Shown here: in pieces, positions 34,795-44,650 of the stretch | Numbering within the stretch: position 1 is the stretch's first letter | How the letters are laid out: the number at the start of each line of letters is the position of its first letter | Origin: Verrucomicrobiaceae bacterium | GTDB taxonomy: Bacteria; Verrucomicrobiota; Verrucomicrobiia; Opitutales; Intestinicryptomonadaceae | Direction: 5' to 3' | Length of the DNA stretch: 64,000 bases | NCBI GenBank assembly: GCA_015061955.1 | Contig: SUVO01000012.1 | Location: forward strand, 35,282-99,281 | Made by a program: the position numbers and the translations under genes | Notes under the pieces: generated by a model | Database searches by the model: none | What the model was told of the DNA's origin: nothing | Seen by the model: only the letters and a program-made list of their open reading frames with translations

Positions 34795-35988
34795 ATGAAT
34801 ATTCACGAATATCAGGCAAAACAACTGTTCAAGGAATACGGCGTGCCAGTTCAAGACGGTGTCGCAGTGAAATCCGAAGCAGAATTCGACAGTGCTATCG
34901 CCGCAATTAAAGGTGATCATGTCGTTGTAAAATCTCAAATTCATGCAGGTGGTCGCGGTAAGGGCGAGTTCGTCGATGGATTTAAAGGTGGCGTAAAATT
35001 CGTTAAACGCGAAGAAGCCGCTGCAACAGCAAAAAGAATGTTAGGTAATACTATTGTTACAAAACAAACTGGAGCTGCTGGTAGAGTAGTTGGTACAGTT
35101 TTCTTTGCTGAAGCAATGAACATTAAAAAAGAGTTTTATTTGTCAATTCTTATGGACAGAGCATCAAGCAAAGTTGCAGTAGTTGCATCGGTTGCTGGTG
35201 GTATGGACATCGAAAAAGTTGCCGAAGAAACTCCAGATCAAATCATGAAGATGATTATTGATCCAGATATCGGCTTGCAAGCTTTCCAAATTCGCAAGTT
35301 AGCATTCTTCTTCGGCTTTGGTGATAAGGAAATGATGAAACAGTTTAAGGCAATCTTCTCAGGCTTGTATAAGCTCTTTATCCAGAAAGATTGTTCGATG
35401 GTTGAAATCAACCCTCTCATTCTCACTGATGAAGGTAACATTGTTGCTCTTGACGCAAAAGTATCGTTCGATGACAACGCACTTTTCCGCCATCCAGAAC
35501 TCGAAGCTTTGCGTGATCCACACGAAGAAGATCCCAAAGAAATTGAAGCTGGCAAGTATGGTTTGAATTATATTGCTTTAGACGGTAACATTGCATGTAT
35601 GGTTAATGGTGCTGGTTTGGCTATGTCGACAATGGACATCATTAAACACTTTGGTGGAAATCCAGCAAACTTCCTCGATGTAGGTGGTGGTGCTAATGAA
35701 GAAGCTATTACTCAGGCATTCAATATTCTTTTGAAAGACAAGAATGTAAAAGGTATCTTGGTAAATATCTTTGGTGGTATTATGCGTTGCGACGTTATTG
35801 CTGCTGGTGTTATTGCCGCAGTTAAGAATGTTGGTTTAACACTTCCACTCGTTGTTCGCCTTGAAGGTACAAACGTTGATAAGGGCAGACAAATGCTTGC
35901 AGAAAGTGGTATTAAACTTACAACTGCTGATTCATTGGCAGATGCTGCTGAAAAAATCGTAAAGATTGTTGCAGCAGAAAACAAATAA
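34795..35988 (+). CDS. sucC: Succinyl-CoA synthetase, beta subunit
   Basis: 397 aa, standard length. ATP-grasp fold with MNIHEYQAKQLFKEYGVPV, HAGGRGKGE-type QIHAGGRGKG, INPLILTDEG and GGANEEAI; C-terminal CoA-ligase part with NIFGGIMRCDVIA. With SucD it interconverts succinyl-CoA and succinate with nucleotide triphosphate formation. In this anaerobic context it may run toward succinyl-CoA for propionate formation or be the substrate-level phosphorylation step. It starts the sucCD operon under a LacI-type operator. Confidence 0.97.
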   Translation: MNIHEYQAKQLFKEYGVPVQDGVAVKSEAEFDSAIAAIKGDHVVVKSQIHAGGRGKGEFVDGFKGGVKFVKREEAAATAKRMLGNTIVTKQTGAAGRVVGTVFFAEAMNIKKEFYLSILMDRASSKVAVVASVAGGMDIEKVAEETPDQIMKMIIDPDIGLQAFQIRKLAFFFGFGDKEMMKQFKAIFSGLYKLFIQKDCSMVEINPLILTDEGNIVALDAKVSFDDNALFRHPELEALRDPHEEDPKEIEAGKYGLNYIALDGNIACMVNGAGLAMSTMDIIKHFGGNPANFLDVGGGANEEAITQAFNILLKDKNVKGILVNIFGGIMRCDVIAAGVIAAVKNVGLTLPLVVRLEGTNVDKGRQMLAESGIKLTTADSLADAAEKIVKIVAAENK

Positions 35989-36007
35989 CATTTAACTGGA
36001 TAAAAAA

Positions 36008-36892
36008 ATGAGCGTACTCATAAATAAAGATACAAGAGTAGTTGTCAGTGGTATCACTGGTAATACAGGTACATTCCACACACGCCAGTGCATTGAATAC
36101 GGCACAAATGTTGTAGCAGGCGTAACACCAGGTAAAGGTGGTTTGCTCTTCGACGAAAAAGTGCCAATTTTCAATACAATTGCCGATTCTGTAAGCAAAG
36201 AAGGTGCAAATGCTTGCGTAATTTACGTTCCACCTCCATTTGCAGCCGACGCAATATTGGAAGCTATCGATGCTGAAGTACCACTTATTATCTGTATTAC
36301 AGAAGGTATTCCAGTTAAGGATATGGCTATTGTAAAGTCGCGTTTGATACAAAAAGGTTGTAAGTCGCGTCTTATTGGTCCAAATTGCCCAGGGGTAATC
36401 ACTCCAGAAGAATGCAAAATTGGTATTATGCCAGGATACATTCATAAGAAGGGTAATGTTGGTGTTGTTAGCCGTTCAGGAACTCTTACATACGAAGCTG
36501 TATGGCAGTTGACATGCTTGGGTTATGGTCAAAGTACTGTTATTGGTATTGGTGGCGACCCAATCAATGGAACAAGCCATCTCGATGCAGTTAAGATGTT
36601 TAACGATGACCCAGAAACAGAAGCCATTGTTATGATTGGTGAAATTGGTGGCGATGGCGAACAAATTGCAGCTAAATGGTTGAAAGAAAATTGCAAGAAA
36701 CCATGTGCAGCATTTATTGCTGGTCGTACAGCTCCAAAAGGACGCCGTATGGGACACGCTGGTGCTATTGTTTCGGGCAACTCTGGTGGTGCTGAAGATA
36801 AAATTAAGGCACTTCTCGATGCTAACATTGCAGTTGCTGATACTCCATCGGTTATCGGTGAAACACTCCTCAAGCACTGGGGTAAAATGTAA
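36008..36892 (+). CDS. sucD: Succinyl-CoA synthetase, alpha subunit
   Basis: 294 aa. CoA-binding domain with [22 protein letters not shown]; the phosphohistidine loop is [19 protein letters not shown] with His250. Partner of SucC, 19 nt downstream of it. Two separate hairpins follow, one for each of the convergent units. Confidence 0.97.
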   Translation: MSVLINKDTRVVVSGITGNTGTFHTRQCIEYGTNVVAGVTPGKGGLLFDEKVPIFNTIADSVSKEGANACVIYVPPPFAADAILEAIDAEVPLIICITEGIPVKDMAIVKSRLIQKGCKSRLIGPNCPGVITPEECKIGIMPGYIHKKGNVGVVSRSGTLTYEAVWQLTCLGYGQSTVIGIGGDPINGTSHLDAVKMFNDDPETEAIVMIGEIGGDGEQIAAKWLKENCKKPCAAFIAGRTAPKGRRMGHAGAIVSGNSGGAEDKIKALLDANIAVADTPSVIGETLLKHWGKM

Positions 36893-36912
36893 TTTTTATA
36901 TTTATAGAAAAC

Positions 36913-36942
36913 AAAAGCAACGTTGTAAAACGTTGCTTTTTT
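36913..36942 (+). terminator. Terminator of sucCD
   Basis: AAAAGCAACGTT (36913-36924), loop GTAA, AACGTTGCTTTT, more T. Confidence 0.85.
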
Positions 36943-36957
36943 ATTTTATCCAGACAC

Positions 36958-36987
36958 AAAAAAAGCAGTTCTTTTGAACTGCTTTTT
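36958..36987 (-). terminator. Terminator of the propionate operon
   Basis: AAAAAGCAGTTC (36960-36971), loop TTTT, GAACTGCTTTTT (36976-36987). The A run at 36958-36964 becomes the U run of the minus-strand transcript. Confidence 0.85.
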
Positions 36988-37003
36988 GTTTTTACTAAAA
37001 TGA

Positions 37004-38491
37004 TTAGAATTTTGCCAAACGCATATCCTTTTCATTGACGAATGCTTCGTGGAATGCAAAAGCTTTTGCCAATGTTTGTGGCGTATGACCACACGAAACT
37101 GCCTTGAGATAATCTCTGAGTAATTCTTTGTAATCAGGATGTGCACACTTTTCAATCAAGATTTCAGCACGTTGCATTGGTGTTTTGCAACGCAAGTCGG
37201 CAACGCCAAATTCTGTTGCAATAATGTTTACGCTATGTTCTGTATGGTCGCAGTGCGATACATTTGGAACTATTGCGCTAATTGCACCATTCTTTGCAAC
37301 TGATGGAGTTGTGTAGATTGAAATGTAGGCATTTCTTGTGAAGTCGCCACTGCCACCAATACCATTCATGAGGTTTTTGCCCATGATGTGTGAGCTATTT
37401 ACATTGCCTTCAAGGTCAACTTCAATAGCTGTATTGATAGAGATAATACCTATACGACGTGCAACTTCAGGACTGTTCGAGATTTCTTGTGGACGCAAAA
37501 TAATTTTGCCACGGAAGAAATCTGGATTTGCATAGATTTCCTGAATTTTTTCAGGTGTAACTGTAAGCGATGTTGCTGAAGCTGTTTTGATATGACCATG
37601 AGCAATCAGATCGATAACAGAGTCTTGCAATACTTCTGAGTACATCGAGAATTGTGGAATATCAGGATTTTCACCCAAAGCACCCAACACTGCATTAGCA
37701 ATATTACCTACGCCACTTTGAATTGGCAAAAATTCTGGTGGAATTCTACCAGCTTTCATTTCTGAAGCAAGGAAATCAGCAACATTTTCACCAATCTTTT
37801 GTGTAATTGGATCTGTTGGTTTGAATGGCTTTACTTCGTCAGCCAAGTTAGTACGTACAATACCAACAATCTTGCTTGGATCTACCTTTACAACTTCCGA
37901 ACCACATCTGTCGCCAGCACTATAAATTGGAATTTCACGGCGCATTGGTGGATTTGCTGTTTCGTAAATGTCGTGGAAACCACGGAGAGCCTTTGAGTGA
38001 TATTCATTAAGCTCAATAAGGATTTTATCTGCGAGTTTCAAACCTGTTGGCGATATACCAACCGATGTTGAAAGCAAGATTTCACCATTATCGCTTACAT
38101 CAACTGCTTCAACTATTGCCCAATCGATTTTTCCCATGAAACCATAATTCATGAACTGTGGAGTCATCGAAAGGTGCATATCAACAAAGTTGATTTCGTT
38201 TGGCGCAGCATTTGCACCTGCACGCAAGTCAGCGTTCGATTGATATGGAGTTCTAAAGTCGATGGCCTTTGCACGAGCGAGTACGCCGTCGCAAGAATCA
38301 CCAGTAGATGCACCTGAAATAAGGCTTACTTTGAAAGGTCTGCCAGCTGCATGTTCTGCTTCTGCCTTAGCTGCCAAAGCCTTTGGTATTACTTTTAAAG
38401 CGCCAGCTGGAGTAAAACCACTCATGGCGATTTGTTGTCCGTTTTGAATGAAGCTTGCTGCTTCTTCTGCTGTTATATATTTATAGCTCAT
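37004..38491 (-). CDS. Acetyl-CoA hydrolase/transferase family CoA transferase (succinate/propionate:acetate type)
   Basis: 495 aa from the ATG at 38491 (MSYKYITAEEAA); the frame runs further upstream without homology. Class I CoA transferase of the Ach1/AarC/Cat1 group: SGFTPAGALKVIP, GASTG, ISPTGLK, GVGNIANAVLGAL, and FSMYSEVLQD with predicted catalytic Glu286. Members move CoA between acetate, succinate and propionate. As last gene of the methylmalonyl-CoA decarboxylase operon it probably exchanges CoA between propionyl-CoA and succinate (or acetate), saving ATP in propionate formation. The exact acid pair is an inference. Confidence 0.88.
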   Translation of the reverse strand: MSYKYITAEEAASFIQNGQQIAMSGFTPAGALKVIPKALAAKAEAEHAAGRPFKVSLISGASTGDSCDGVLARAKAIDFRTPYQSNADLRAGANAAPNEINFVDMHLSMTPQFMNYGFMGKIDWAIVEAVDVSDNGEILLSTSVGISPTGLKLADKILIELNEYHSKALRGFHDIYETANPPMRREIPIYSAGDRCGSEVVKVDPSKIVGIVRTNLADEVKPFKPTDPITQKIGENVADFLASEMKAGRIPPEFLPIQSGVGNIANAVLGALGENPDIPQFSMYSEVLQDSVIDLIAHGHIKTASATSLTVTPEKIQEIYANPDFFRGKIILRPQEISNSPEVARRIGIISINTAIEVDLEGNVNSSHIMGKNLMNGIGGSGDFTRNAYISIYTTPSVAKNGAISAIVPNVSHCDHTEHSVNIIATEFGVADLRCKTPMQRAEILIEKCAHPDYKELLRDYLKAVSCGHTPQTLAKAFAFHEAFVNEKDMRLAKF

Positions 38492-38556
38492 TTTATTTTT
38501 ATTTAAAAAATTAAGGCACGGATTTTTTAAGTCGCGTGCCATTTTTGTTTAAGTTT

Positions 38557-40137
38557 TTAGTGGGCGAGGGTAGCGATAAAGAAACCTGCTACGAGTGCTG
38601 TACCGATAACACCTGCTACGTTTGGTCCCATTGCGTGCATGAGCAAGAAGTTCGATGGATCTGCTTTTGCACCTTCAACTTGCGACACACGTGCTGCCAT
38701 TGGAACTGCCGATACACCAGCCGAACCAATCAATGGGTTTATCTTTTCCTTCAAGAACAAATTCATTGTTTTTGCCATCCAGATACCTGCTGCTGTCGAG
38801 AAGCTGAACGCAACAACACCAAGTGCCAAAATGTAGAGAGTTTCTGCTCTAATAAATCTGTCGCCTGTCATTGTTATACCAACCGATGTACCCAAGAAAA
38901 TTGTAACAACGTTGATAAGTTCATTTTGTGCTGCTTTGCTCAAACGTTCGCAAACACCCGATTCCTTGAGGAAATTACCGAGCATTAGCATACCGATAAG
39001 TGCCGATACGTCTGGAACGAGCAATATACAAGCAATTGTAACAACCAATGCAAATATGAGTTTTTCCAAACGCGAAACTTTACGCAAACTTTTCATCTTA
39101 ATTTTACGTTCAGCCTCAGTTGTAAAGAAACGCATGATTGGTGGTTGAATAATTGGAACAAGTGCCATATAACTGTATGCTGCAACTGCAATAGGTGCCA
39201 ACAAGTGTGGTGCCAACTTATTTGAAATAAAGATTGATGTTGGACCATCAGCACCACCAATAATACCAATTGATGCCGCTTCTGGCGATGTAAAGCCCAA
39301 GCAGAGTGCTCCCATAAATGTGGCAAACACACCAAATTGTGCAGCACCTCCAAGCAATAACATCTTTGGATTTGCAATTAGTGGACCAAAGTCTGTCAAA
39401 GCACCAACGCCCAAGAAAATAAGTGGTGGGAACAATTCCAAAAGAACACCAAATTGAATGTAGTGATACAAACCACCTGTACGTGCACTATAAACATCAA
39501 CAAGTTTCTCACCTGTATCAACTTTTTGACCTTCACTTATCAAAGTTGTTGCTACATTACCTGTTGCTTGTGTCCATACAAAATGGTCTTCAGCATTAAG
39601 TTCTAATGGTTTGCCATTGAAAGTTATTAAGAATTTAGAACCTTTCAATTCTTTTTCTATTTTCTTCTTTGGCTCGTATTGTGTTGGCGATACAATAGCA
39701 ATGAGGTCTGGAATCCCTTTAGCTTTCTTAAAGACATCCTTTCGACCTTCTTTGCTTGTTACATCTTCAACCATTTTAAAGAAGGCTTTAATATCTTCTG
39801 TTGCAGTTTCTTTGCTCTTTGCTATGTCAGATAGCTTTGTTGGCAACTGCTTTATCATACGTGGAGCAAACGCAGTATCGCCTTCTTTTACTGTAACTAC
39901 CTTTACAACGCCTTCTACTGGCGATATTAAGTAGCCAGCGGGTTTATTCAACACGCCTTCTGTAGGGAGATTTGCTAATAACGCACCAAATGCAATTGGC
40001 ACAAGGAGCAATGGTTCGTACTGACGGAAAACTGCCAAGTACATCAACACTGCAACTACGCACCACATTACAATCATACGCCAATCTACATAGCAAAAGC
40101 CCGATTCGTATGCTAATTCTATCAAACTATTAAGCAT
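38557..40137 (-). CDS. mmdB: Na+-translocating decarboxylase beta subunit with extra soluble domain
   Basis: 526 aa, about 95-150 residues longer than usual OadB/MmdB/GcdB. The membrane core is typical: [20 protein letters not shown], the Na+/decarboxylation site [13 protein letters not shown], and [13 protein letters not shown]. It decarboxylates carboxybiotin and pumps Na+ outward. Between the first helices ([16 protein letters not shown]) and the conserved core sits an insert of roughly residues 66-190. It begins [18 protein letters not shown] and ends [18 protein letters not shown]; both ends resemble halves of a biotinyl/lipoyl-type barrel, though no biotin Lys motif is present. It lies between the biotin carrier and CoA transferase genes. 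Confidence 0.92.
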   Translation of the reverse strand: MLNSLIELAYESGFCYVDWRMIVMWCVVAVLMYLAVFRQYEPLLLVPIAFGALLANLPTEGVLNKPAGYLISPVEGVVKVVTVKEGDTAFAPRMIKQLPTKLSDIAKSKETATEDIKAFFKMVEDVTSKEGRKDVFKKAKGIPDLIAIVSPTQYEPKKKIEKELKGSKFLITFNGKPLELNAEDHFVWTQATGNVATTLISEGQKVDTGEKLVDVYSARTGGLYHYIQFGVLLELFPPLIFLGVGALTDFGPLIANPKMLLLGGAAQFGVFATFMGALCLGFTSPEAASIGIIGGADGPTSIFISNKLAPHLLAPIAVAAYSYMALVPIIQPPIMRFFTTEAERKIKMKSLRKVSRLEKLIFALVVTIACILLVPDVSALIGMLMLGNFLKESGVCERLSKAAQNELINVVTIFLGTSVGITMTGDRFIRAETLYILALGVVAFSFSTAAGIWMAKTMNLFLKEKINPLIGSAGVSAVPMAARVSQVEGAKADPSNFLLMHAMGPNVAGVIGTALVAGFFIATLAH

Positions 40138-40205
40138 GATATTTTATGTAAATGTTTAGTGTTTAAGTTTAATGCACGCCAAGAAAAACTCGGCATGCAA
40201 TTTTA

Positions 40206-40607
40206 TTACATACCGATGAGTGGTTCGCCTTCTTGTACGCTCTGACCTGCAGTTACATAGATTTTCGATACTGTACCGTCAGCTGTTGCATTAACTGGAG
40301 TATCCATTTTCATAGCTTCAAGCATTACGAGCAAGTCGCCAGCTTTAACTGCCTGACCTTCTTTAACTGCAACGTTCTTAACTGTTGCTGCCAATGGGCA
40401 AACTACGTCGCCAGCTGCAGCTGCTACTGGAGCTGCTTTTGGTGCTGCTGCTGGAGCTGCAGGTGCTACTACTGGTGCTGCTACCACTGGAGCTGCTGCA
40501 ACTGGTGCAGGTGCTGCTACTGGTGCTACTGATGCTACTCTCGAACCGAGAATTTCAACTTCTACTTCGTATGTTTTACCTTCGATTGTAATACGTAATT
40601 TTTTCAT
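40206..40607 (-). CDS. mmdC: Biotin carboxyl carrier protein of the decarboxylase
   Basis: 133 aa: a short N-terminal beta segment (KLRITIEGKTYEVEVEI), an Ala/Pro-rich flexible linker (~30-65), and a biotinyl domain with the biotinylation motif EAMKMDTPV (Lys in AMKM). It carries CO2 from MmdA to the membrane subunit MmdB. The linker and single biotinyl domain match the gamma/carrier subunits of methylmalonyl-CoA and glutaconyl-CoA decarboxylases. Confidence 0.94.
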   Translation of the reverse strand: MKKLRITIEGKTYEVEVEILGSRVASVAPVAAPAPVAAAPVVAAPVVAPAAPAAAPKAAPVAAAAGDVVCPLAATVKNVAVKEGQAVKAGDLLVMLEAMKMDTPVNATADGTVSKIYVTAGQSVQEGEPLIGM

Positions 40608-40641
40608 AAATTTTTTCTTTCTATTTAATTAGTTAATTTTT

Positions 40642-41073
40642 TTATTTGTTTTTTAAAGGTGTATAATTTTGAGCACTGAAGATTTGTTCTCTACCATGTC
40701 TTGCATAGTTGAAATCAACTGGCTTGAACGACACTACACGGAATTCTTCTTCTTCAAGTGCAACAGCTGCAGCCGCAGTAATTACAGCAAGCAATTCACC
40801 TGCATCTTTAGAGATGTCGGGCATTACACTTGCTACTGCCGCCGATATTGCCAATGCGTGATCTTCTGGAATATCAGAAGCTTTTGCTACTGATTTTTCC
40901 TGAGATGGTTTCGATGCCTTTGGCTTGTCGGCAACAACAAAGCATTGTCCAATGCATGTTGTTACCAACGACAAAAGCATTAAAACTACCATTACCACGC
41001 AAAAGCCCATTGCCGAAAAGCTCAAAATTTCTGACCAATTCGGTTCAAGTGGGATAAGTGCTGATAAATACAT
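40642..41073 (-). CDS. mmdD: Decarboxylase small membrane subunit (OadG/MmdD-like)
   Basis: 143 aa: one N-terminal helix (AMGFCVVMVVLMLLSLVTTCIG, ~22-43), a charged linker, then an OadG-type C-terminal part including HALAISAAVASVM and the terminal ARHGREQIFSAQNYTPLK. It anchors and stabilises the decarboxylase complex. The position between mmdA and mmdC is usual for this operon. Confidence 0.88.
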   Translation of the reverse strand: MYLSALIPLEPNWSEILSFSAMGFCVVMVVLMLLSLVTTCIGQCFVVADKPKASKPSQEKSVAKASDIPEDHALAISAAVASVMPDISKDAGELLAVITAAAAVALEEEEFRVVSFKPVDFNYARHGREQIFSAQNYTPLKNK

Positions 41074-41094
41074 TTTTATTTCTTTCTATATATA

Positions 41095-42657
41095 TTAGAG
41101 TGGAATATTGCCATTTTTCTTTGGCAATGTTGTTGCACGCTTCGAGAGTACTGTTCTCAATGCCATAGCTATTACGCCACGCGATTCTGCTGGCTCGATA
41201 ACATCTGTAACTCTACCAGAGCCTGCTGCTTGGTATGGGCTTTCAAACTTATCGCTATATTCTTGCATATATTTTTGTGCCTTTTCTGCTTTTTCTTTAG
41301 GATCTTCAATACCCTTGAGTTCTTTACCATAAAGAACATTTACAGCACCCTTAGCACCCATAACTGCGATTTCTGCAGTTGGCCATGCAAAGTTCATATC
41401 GGCACCCATTTCTTTACAGCACATAGCAATATATGCACCACCGTATGCTTTACGCATTACCAATGTAATCATTGGAACTGTCGAAGCAGCGTATGCATAG
41501 AGCATCTTAGCACCATGGCGAATAATACCACCACGTTCTTGTGCCAAACCTGGCATAAAGCCTGGAACGTCAACGAGGTTGAGAATTGGTACATTGAACG
41601 AATTACATGTTAAGATAAATCTTGCAGCCTTGTCAGATGCATCGATATCCAAGCAACCTGCCTTGAAGTTAGGCTGATTTGCAATGATACCTACTACAAC
41701 ACCTTGTATACGTGCAAAACCAACTACAACATTCTTTGCAAAGTATTCTTGAATTTCAAAGAAGTCTGCATTGTCAACAAGCTTTGCAATAACGTCTTTT
41801 ACATTGTAAGCTGCATTTGCGTTTTCTGGAACAATGTCGTTAAGTTCTGGGATATAATCACGAACTACTGGTTGCGACAAATCGTGTGGTGGTTCTTGCA
41901 TATTATTCGATGGCAAGAACGACAACAACTTTGCAGTCAATTCGAGTGCATGTTTATCGTCTTTAGCAACAAGGTGAATATTACCTGAAACTGTTGCGTG
42001 TGCATTTGCTGTTGCAAACATTTCCAATGGAGCTTCTTCGCCCATTGCTGCCTTAATAACTTGTGGACCACAGATAAAGAGGTTTGAATTCTTTTCTGTC
42101 ATAATGATGAAGTCCATCAAAGCAGGGCTATATGCTGCACCACCAGCACATGGACCAGCGATAATTGAAACTTGTGGAATTACGCCCGAGCACAATACAT
42201 TCTGACGGAAGATTGATGCATAACCTGAGAGCGAATCAACTGCTTCTTGAATTCTTGCACCACCACTATCGTTTACACCAACTACTGGCATACCGTTTCG
42301 TGCGGCAAATTCCATGAGGTCAACAATCTTCTTTGCGTGTGCTGCACCAAGGGAACCTCCCGATACTGTGAAGTCTTGGCTGAATGCAGCAACAGGTCTG
42401 CCAGCTACTAAACCGATACCACAGATAACACCATCGGTTGGAAGCTGTTTCTTTTCCATGCCAAAGTTGTGGCATGTATGTTGAACGTGCATTCCGAATT
42501 CTTGGAACGAGCCTTCGTCGAAGATTGCCATAATTCTGTCGCGTGCAGTCATCAAGCCTTTAGCGCGTCTTGCTTCAAGCTTGTCTTTTCCACCTGCGTT
42601 CAGAGCTATTTCTCTTCTATCGATAAGCTCTTGCATTTTTTTCTTTGATATTGCCAT
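41095..42657 (-). CDS. mmdA: Methylmalonyl-CoA decarboxylase alpha subunit (carboxyltransferase)
   Basis: 520 aa, standard length. Carboxyltransferase with two crotonase-like halves: AFSQDFTVSGGSLGAAHAKK, GVNDSGGARIQEAVDSLSGY, GPCAGGAAYSPALMDF, then VDVPGFMPGLAQERGGIIRHGAKMLYAY-type segments and AYGGAYIAM. It transfers the carboxyl group of (S)-methylmalonyl-CoA to the biotin carrier, giving propionyl-CoA. The epimerase gene just upstream supports methylmalonyl-CoA as substrate rather than glutaconyl-CoA. A propionyl-CoA carboxylase beta subunit would look alike, but mmdB and mmdD favour the decarboxylase. Confidence 0.95.
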   Translation of the reverse strand: MAISKKKMQELIDRREIALNAGGKDKLEARRAKGLMTARDRIMAIFDEGSFQEFGMHVQHTCHNFGMEKKQLPTDGVICGIGLVAGRPVAAFSQDFTVSGGSLGAAHAKKIVDLMEFAARNGMPVVGVNDSGGARIQEAVDSLSGYASIFRQNVLCSGVIPQVSIIAGPCAGGAAYSPALMDFIIMTEKNSNLFICGPQVIKAAMGEEAPLEMFATANAHATVSGNIHLVAKDDKHALELTAKLLSFLPSNNMQEPPHDLSQPVVRDYIPELNDIVPENANAAYNVKDVIAKLVDNADFFEIQEYFAKNVVVGFARIQGVVVGIIANQPNFKAGCLDIDASDKAARFILTCNSFNVPILNLVDVPGFMPGLAQERGGIIRHGAKMLYAYAASTVPMITLVMRKAYGGAYIAMCCKEMGADMNFAWPTAEIAVMGAKGAVNVLYGKELKGIEDPKEKAEKAQKYMQEYSDKFESPYQAAGSGRVTDVIEPAESRGVIAMALRTVLSKRATTLPKKNGNIPL

Positions 42658-42690
42658 TTTACTTGTTTTTTAAGTTTTAGTTTTTAGAAA

Positions 42691-43110
42691 TTAGTGGCAA
42701 GCGCATTCGCCATCTTGGCAGATTTCTGTGAGTACGCCGTATGTTGATTTTGGGTGCAAGAAAGCAATTTTCTTTGCATGTGCACCAATCTTTGGAGTTT
42801 CGTTGATGAGTGCTACACCAGCTTCCTTTGCGTGTGCGAGGTCAGCCATAATATCACCACTATTGAAAGCAACGTGATGAACGCCACCATGTGGATTCTT
42901 TTCAAGATACTTTGCAATTGGGCTATCTTCTGATGTTGGTTCGAGCAACTCGATATGAACACCACCTACATTAAAGAATGCTGTTTTTACTTTCTGTTCT
43001 GCTACTTCTTCTACGCCTTCGCATTTGAAACCAAGTGCGTTTTCGTAGTATTTAATTGAATCTTCAAGCGATTTTACCGCTATACCGATATGGTCTATTT
43101 TGCTAATCAT
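42691..43110 (-). CDS. mce: Methylmalonyl-CoA epimerase
   Basis: 139 aa VOC-fold protein. Metal ligands are visible as His7 (KIDHIGIAV), Glu in HIELLEP, His in GGVHHVAF and Glu in LTEICQ. It interconverts (R)- and (S)-methylmalonyl-CoA, feeding the decarboxylase. It leads the minus-strand operon mce-mmdA-mmdD-mmdC-mmdB-CoA transferase, preceded by AAAGGA 12 nt before the ATG. Methylmalonyl-CoA mutase is not in the window. Confidence 0.95.
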   Translation of the reverse strand: MISKIDHIGIAVKSLEDSIKYYENALGFKCEGVEEVAEQKVKTAFFNVGGVHIELLEPTSEDSPIAKYLEKNPHGGVHHVAFNSGDIMADLAHAKEAGVALINETPKIGAHAKKIAFLHPKSTYGVLTEICQDGECACH

Positions 43111-43453
43111 GATTATTTTCCTTTCTTATTGTTAAATAAAATTTGTCGATATTTATATTGTTATTTTTCTAAATCAAATTTCAACCAACTATATTTGGGG
43201 AATTTTGAAACAGAATATAGATAATAATATATAGTATGGTATGTTTTACCTTTGTTTATGCAAGCATTTTTTATCCAATTTTTAGTTAAAAAATATGCTT
43301 GAAGATTTTTTTAGAATATGTTTTACATATATACATTCTTTACGAAATTTATTTGTTTTGTTTCGTATAGGTAAGGAGATTTATTTTATCGCCAATTATG
43401 GTTATTATTTAGGCTGAAAGCTCCTTTATTTAATTACTTTATTTCAAAAAGTT
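43111..43453. promoter_or_regulatory. Divergent mce/rho promoter region with a possible rho attenuator
   Basis: 343 nt. On the plus strand TTGAAA (43205-43210), 17-nt spacer and TATATA (43228-43233) make a candidate rho promoter. Downstream, CAAGCATTTTTTA (43261-43273) pairs with TAAAAA-T-ATGCTTG (43287-43301, one bulge) and is followed by AAGATTTTTTT, a terminator-like hairpin inside the leader. Further on, AAGGAG (43373-43378) can pair with CTCCTT (43421-43426). No convincing minus-strand promoter was found. Confidence 0.4.
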
Positions 43454-44572
43454 ATGAATGATTTACAAATTGTAGATGTGTGCGGTATTTTTGCACCCAC
43501 AACTAATAATAATGGCGTTTTGCTAAATCCTAAACATTCGGGCAAAACTAAGCCAACTGATCCTTATGTGCCTAAGGAATTAGTTCAGCGTTTCAACATA
43601 AAAAAAGGCCATTTTATTGTTGGCAAAGCTCATCAGGCAAAAGGTCATAAAAACCCAAAATTGCGTTTTATTGAAACTGTTGATGGTATTCCATGTATAG
43701 AACGTAGAAAGCTTACAACATTTCAGAACCTGACAACCATTGCACCTCGCGAAAAATTACGACTCGAAACAAAAGACGGTAGACTTACAAATCGTATAAT
43801 CGACATATTTTGTCCGATAGGTAAGGGGACTCGTGGCTTAATTGTTGCACCTCCTCGAACTGGCAAAACTACTCTCTTGAAAGACGTTGCCATAGGGATT
43901 ATTGAAAATCACCCCGAATGCCACTTGATGATTGTTCTTGTTGACGAACGTCCAGAAGAGGTTACAGATTTTCGCATAGATGTTCCCGAAGCCGAACTTT
44001 ACGCTTCATCTAACGATGAAGACATTAACACTCACATCAGAACTACCGATTTAGCTATTGAACGTGCAAAGCACTTAGTTGAGGCTGGCAAAGATGTTGT
44101 TTTACTTATGGATTCTATAACTCGCTTGGCTCGAGCTCACAACGCATCGAAAGCTAATGGTGGTAGAACTATGTCGGGTGGGTTAGACATTCGAGCTTTA
44201 GAGCGTCCTCGTCAGATTTTTTCTGCAGCTCGAAACACAGAAGAAGCTGGATCGCTCACAATTTTGGCATCGGCGTTAATCGAAACTGGTTCACGCATGG
44301 ACGAACTTATTTTCCAAGAATTCAAAGGCACTGGCAACATGGAAATGGTTCTCGATAGAAAAATTGCCGAAATGCGTATTTGGCCAGCCATAAATATTTC
44401 TGCATCTGGCACTCGCCGAGAAGAACTTTTACTTTCCGACGACGAGCTTGAAGCTGCATCGTTCTTACGCAGAGCTATGGCTGGTGCAAAGCCTGACGCT
44501 ATTGCTGAAACATTAATTACTCGAATGAAGCAGAGCAAGGACAATGCCGACTTCATCTCCCTCATACTATAA
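43454..44572 (+). CDS. rho: Transcription termination factor Rho, short form
   Basis: 372 aa against ~420 in E. coli. The ATPase core is complete: [15 protein letters not shown] (P-loop), [22 protein letters not shown] (Walker B), [20 protein letters not shown] (Q-loop) and [10 protein letters not shown] (R-loop region). The N-terminal helical bundle is missing, and the cold-shock-like RNA-binding domain is divergent (NNNGVLLNP where E. coli has DGFGFLR). It unwinds RNA and stops transcription. Its stop codon (44570-44572) overlaps the start of the second palindromic element, which also supplies its intrinsic terminator. Confidence 0.95.
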   Translation: MNDLQIVDVCGIFAPTTNNNGVLLNPKHSGKTKPTDPYVPKELVQRFNIKKGHFIVGKAHQAKGHKNPKLRFIETVDGIPCIERRKLTTFQNLTTIAPREKLRLETKDGRLTNRIIDIFCPIGKGTRGLIVAPPRTGKTTLLKDVAIGIIENHPECHLMIVLVDERPEEVTDFRIDVPEAELYASSNDEDINTHIRTTDLAIERAKHLVEAGKDVVLLMDSITRLARAHNASKANGGRTMSGGLDIRALERPRQIFSAARNTEEAGSLTILASALIETGSRMDELIFQEFKGTGNMEMVLDRKIAEMRIWPAINISASGTRREELLLSDDELEAASFLRRAMAGAKPDAIAETLITRMKQSKDNADFISLIL

Positions 44573-44619
44573 AAACGTGTGTGGACGCACCACTGTTGCG
44601 AAATATTTAATATATAAAG

Positions 44620-44650
44620 GTAAGAGCATTCCTTTGGAATGCTCTTTTTG
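44620..44650 (+). terminator. Terminator of rho inside the element
   Basis: AAGAGCATTCC, loop TTT, GGAATGCTCTT, T run, located in the loop of stem P2. Confidence 0.8.

Noticed and set aside
41095..42657. Propionyl-CoA carboxylase beta subunit (pccB)
   Set aside because: Adjacent membrane subunits mmdB and mmdD and absence of a biotin carboxylase gene point to the decarboxylase direction.
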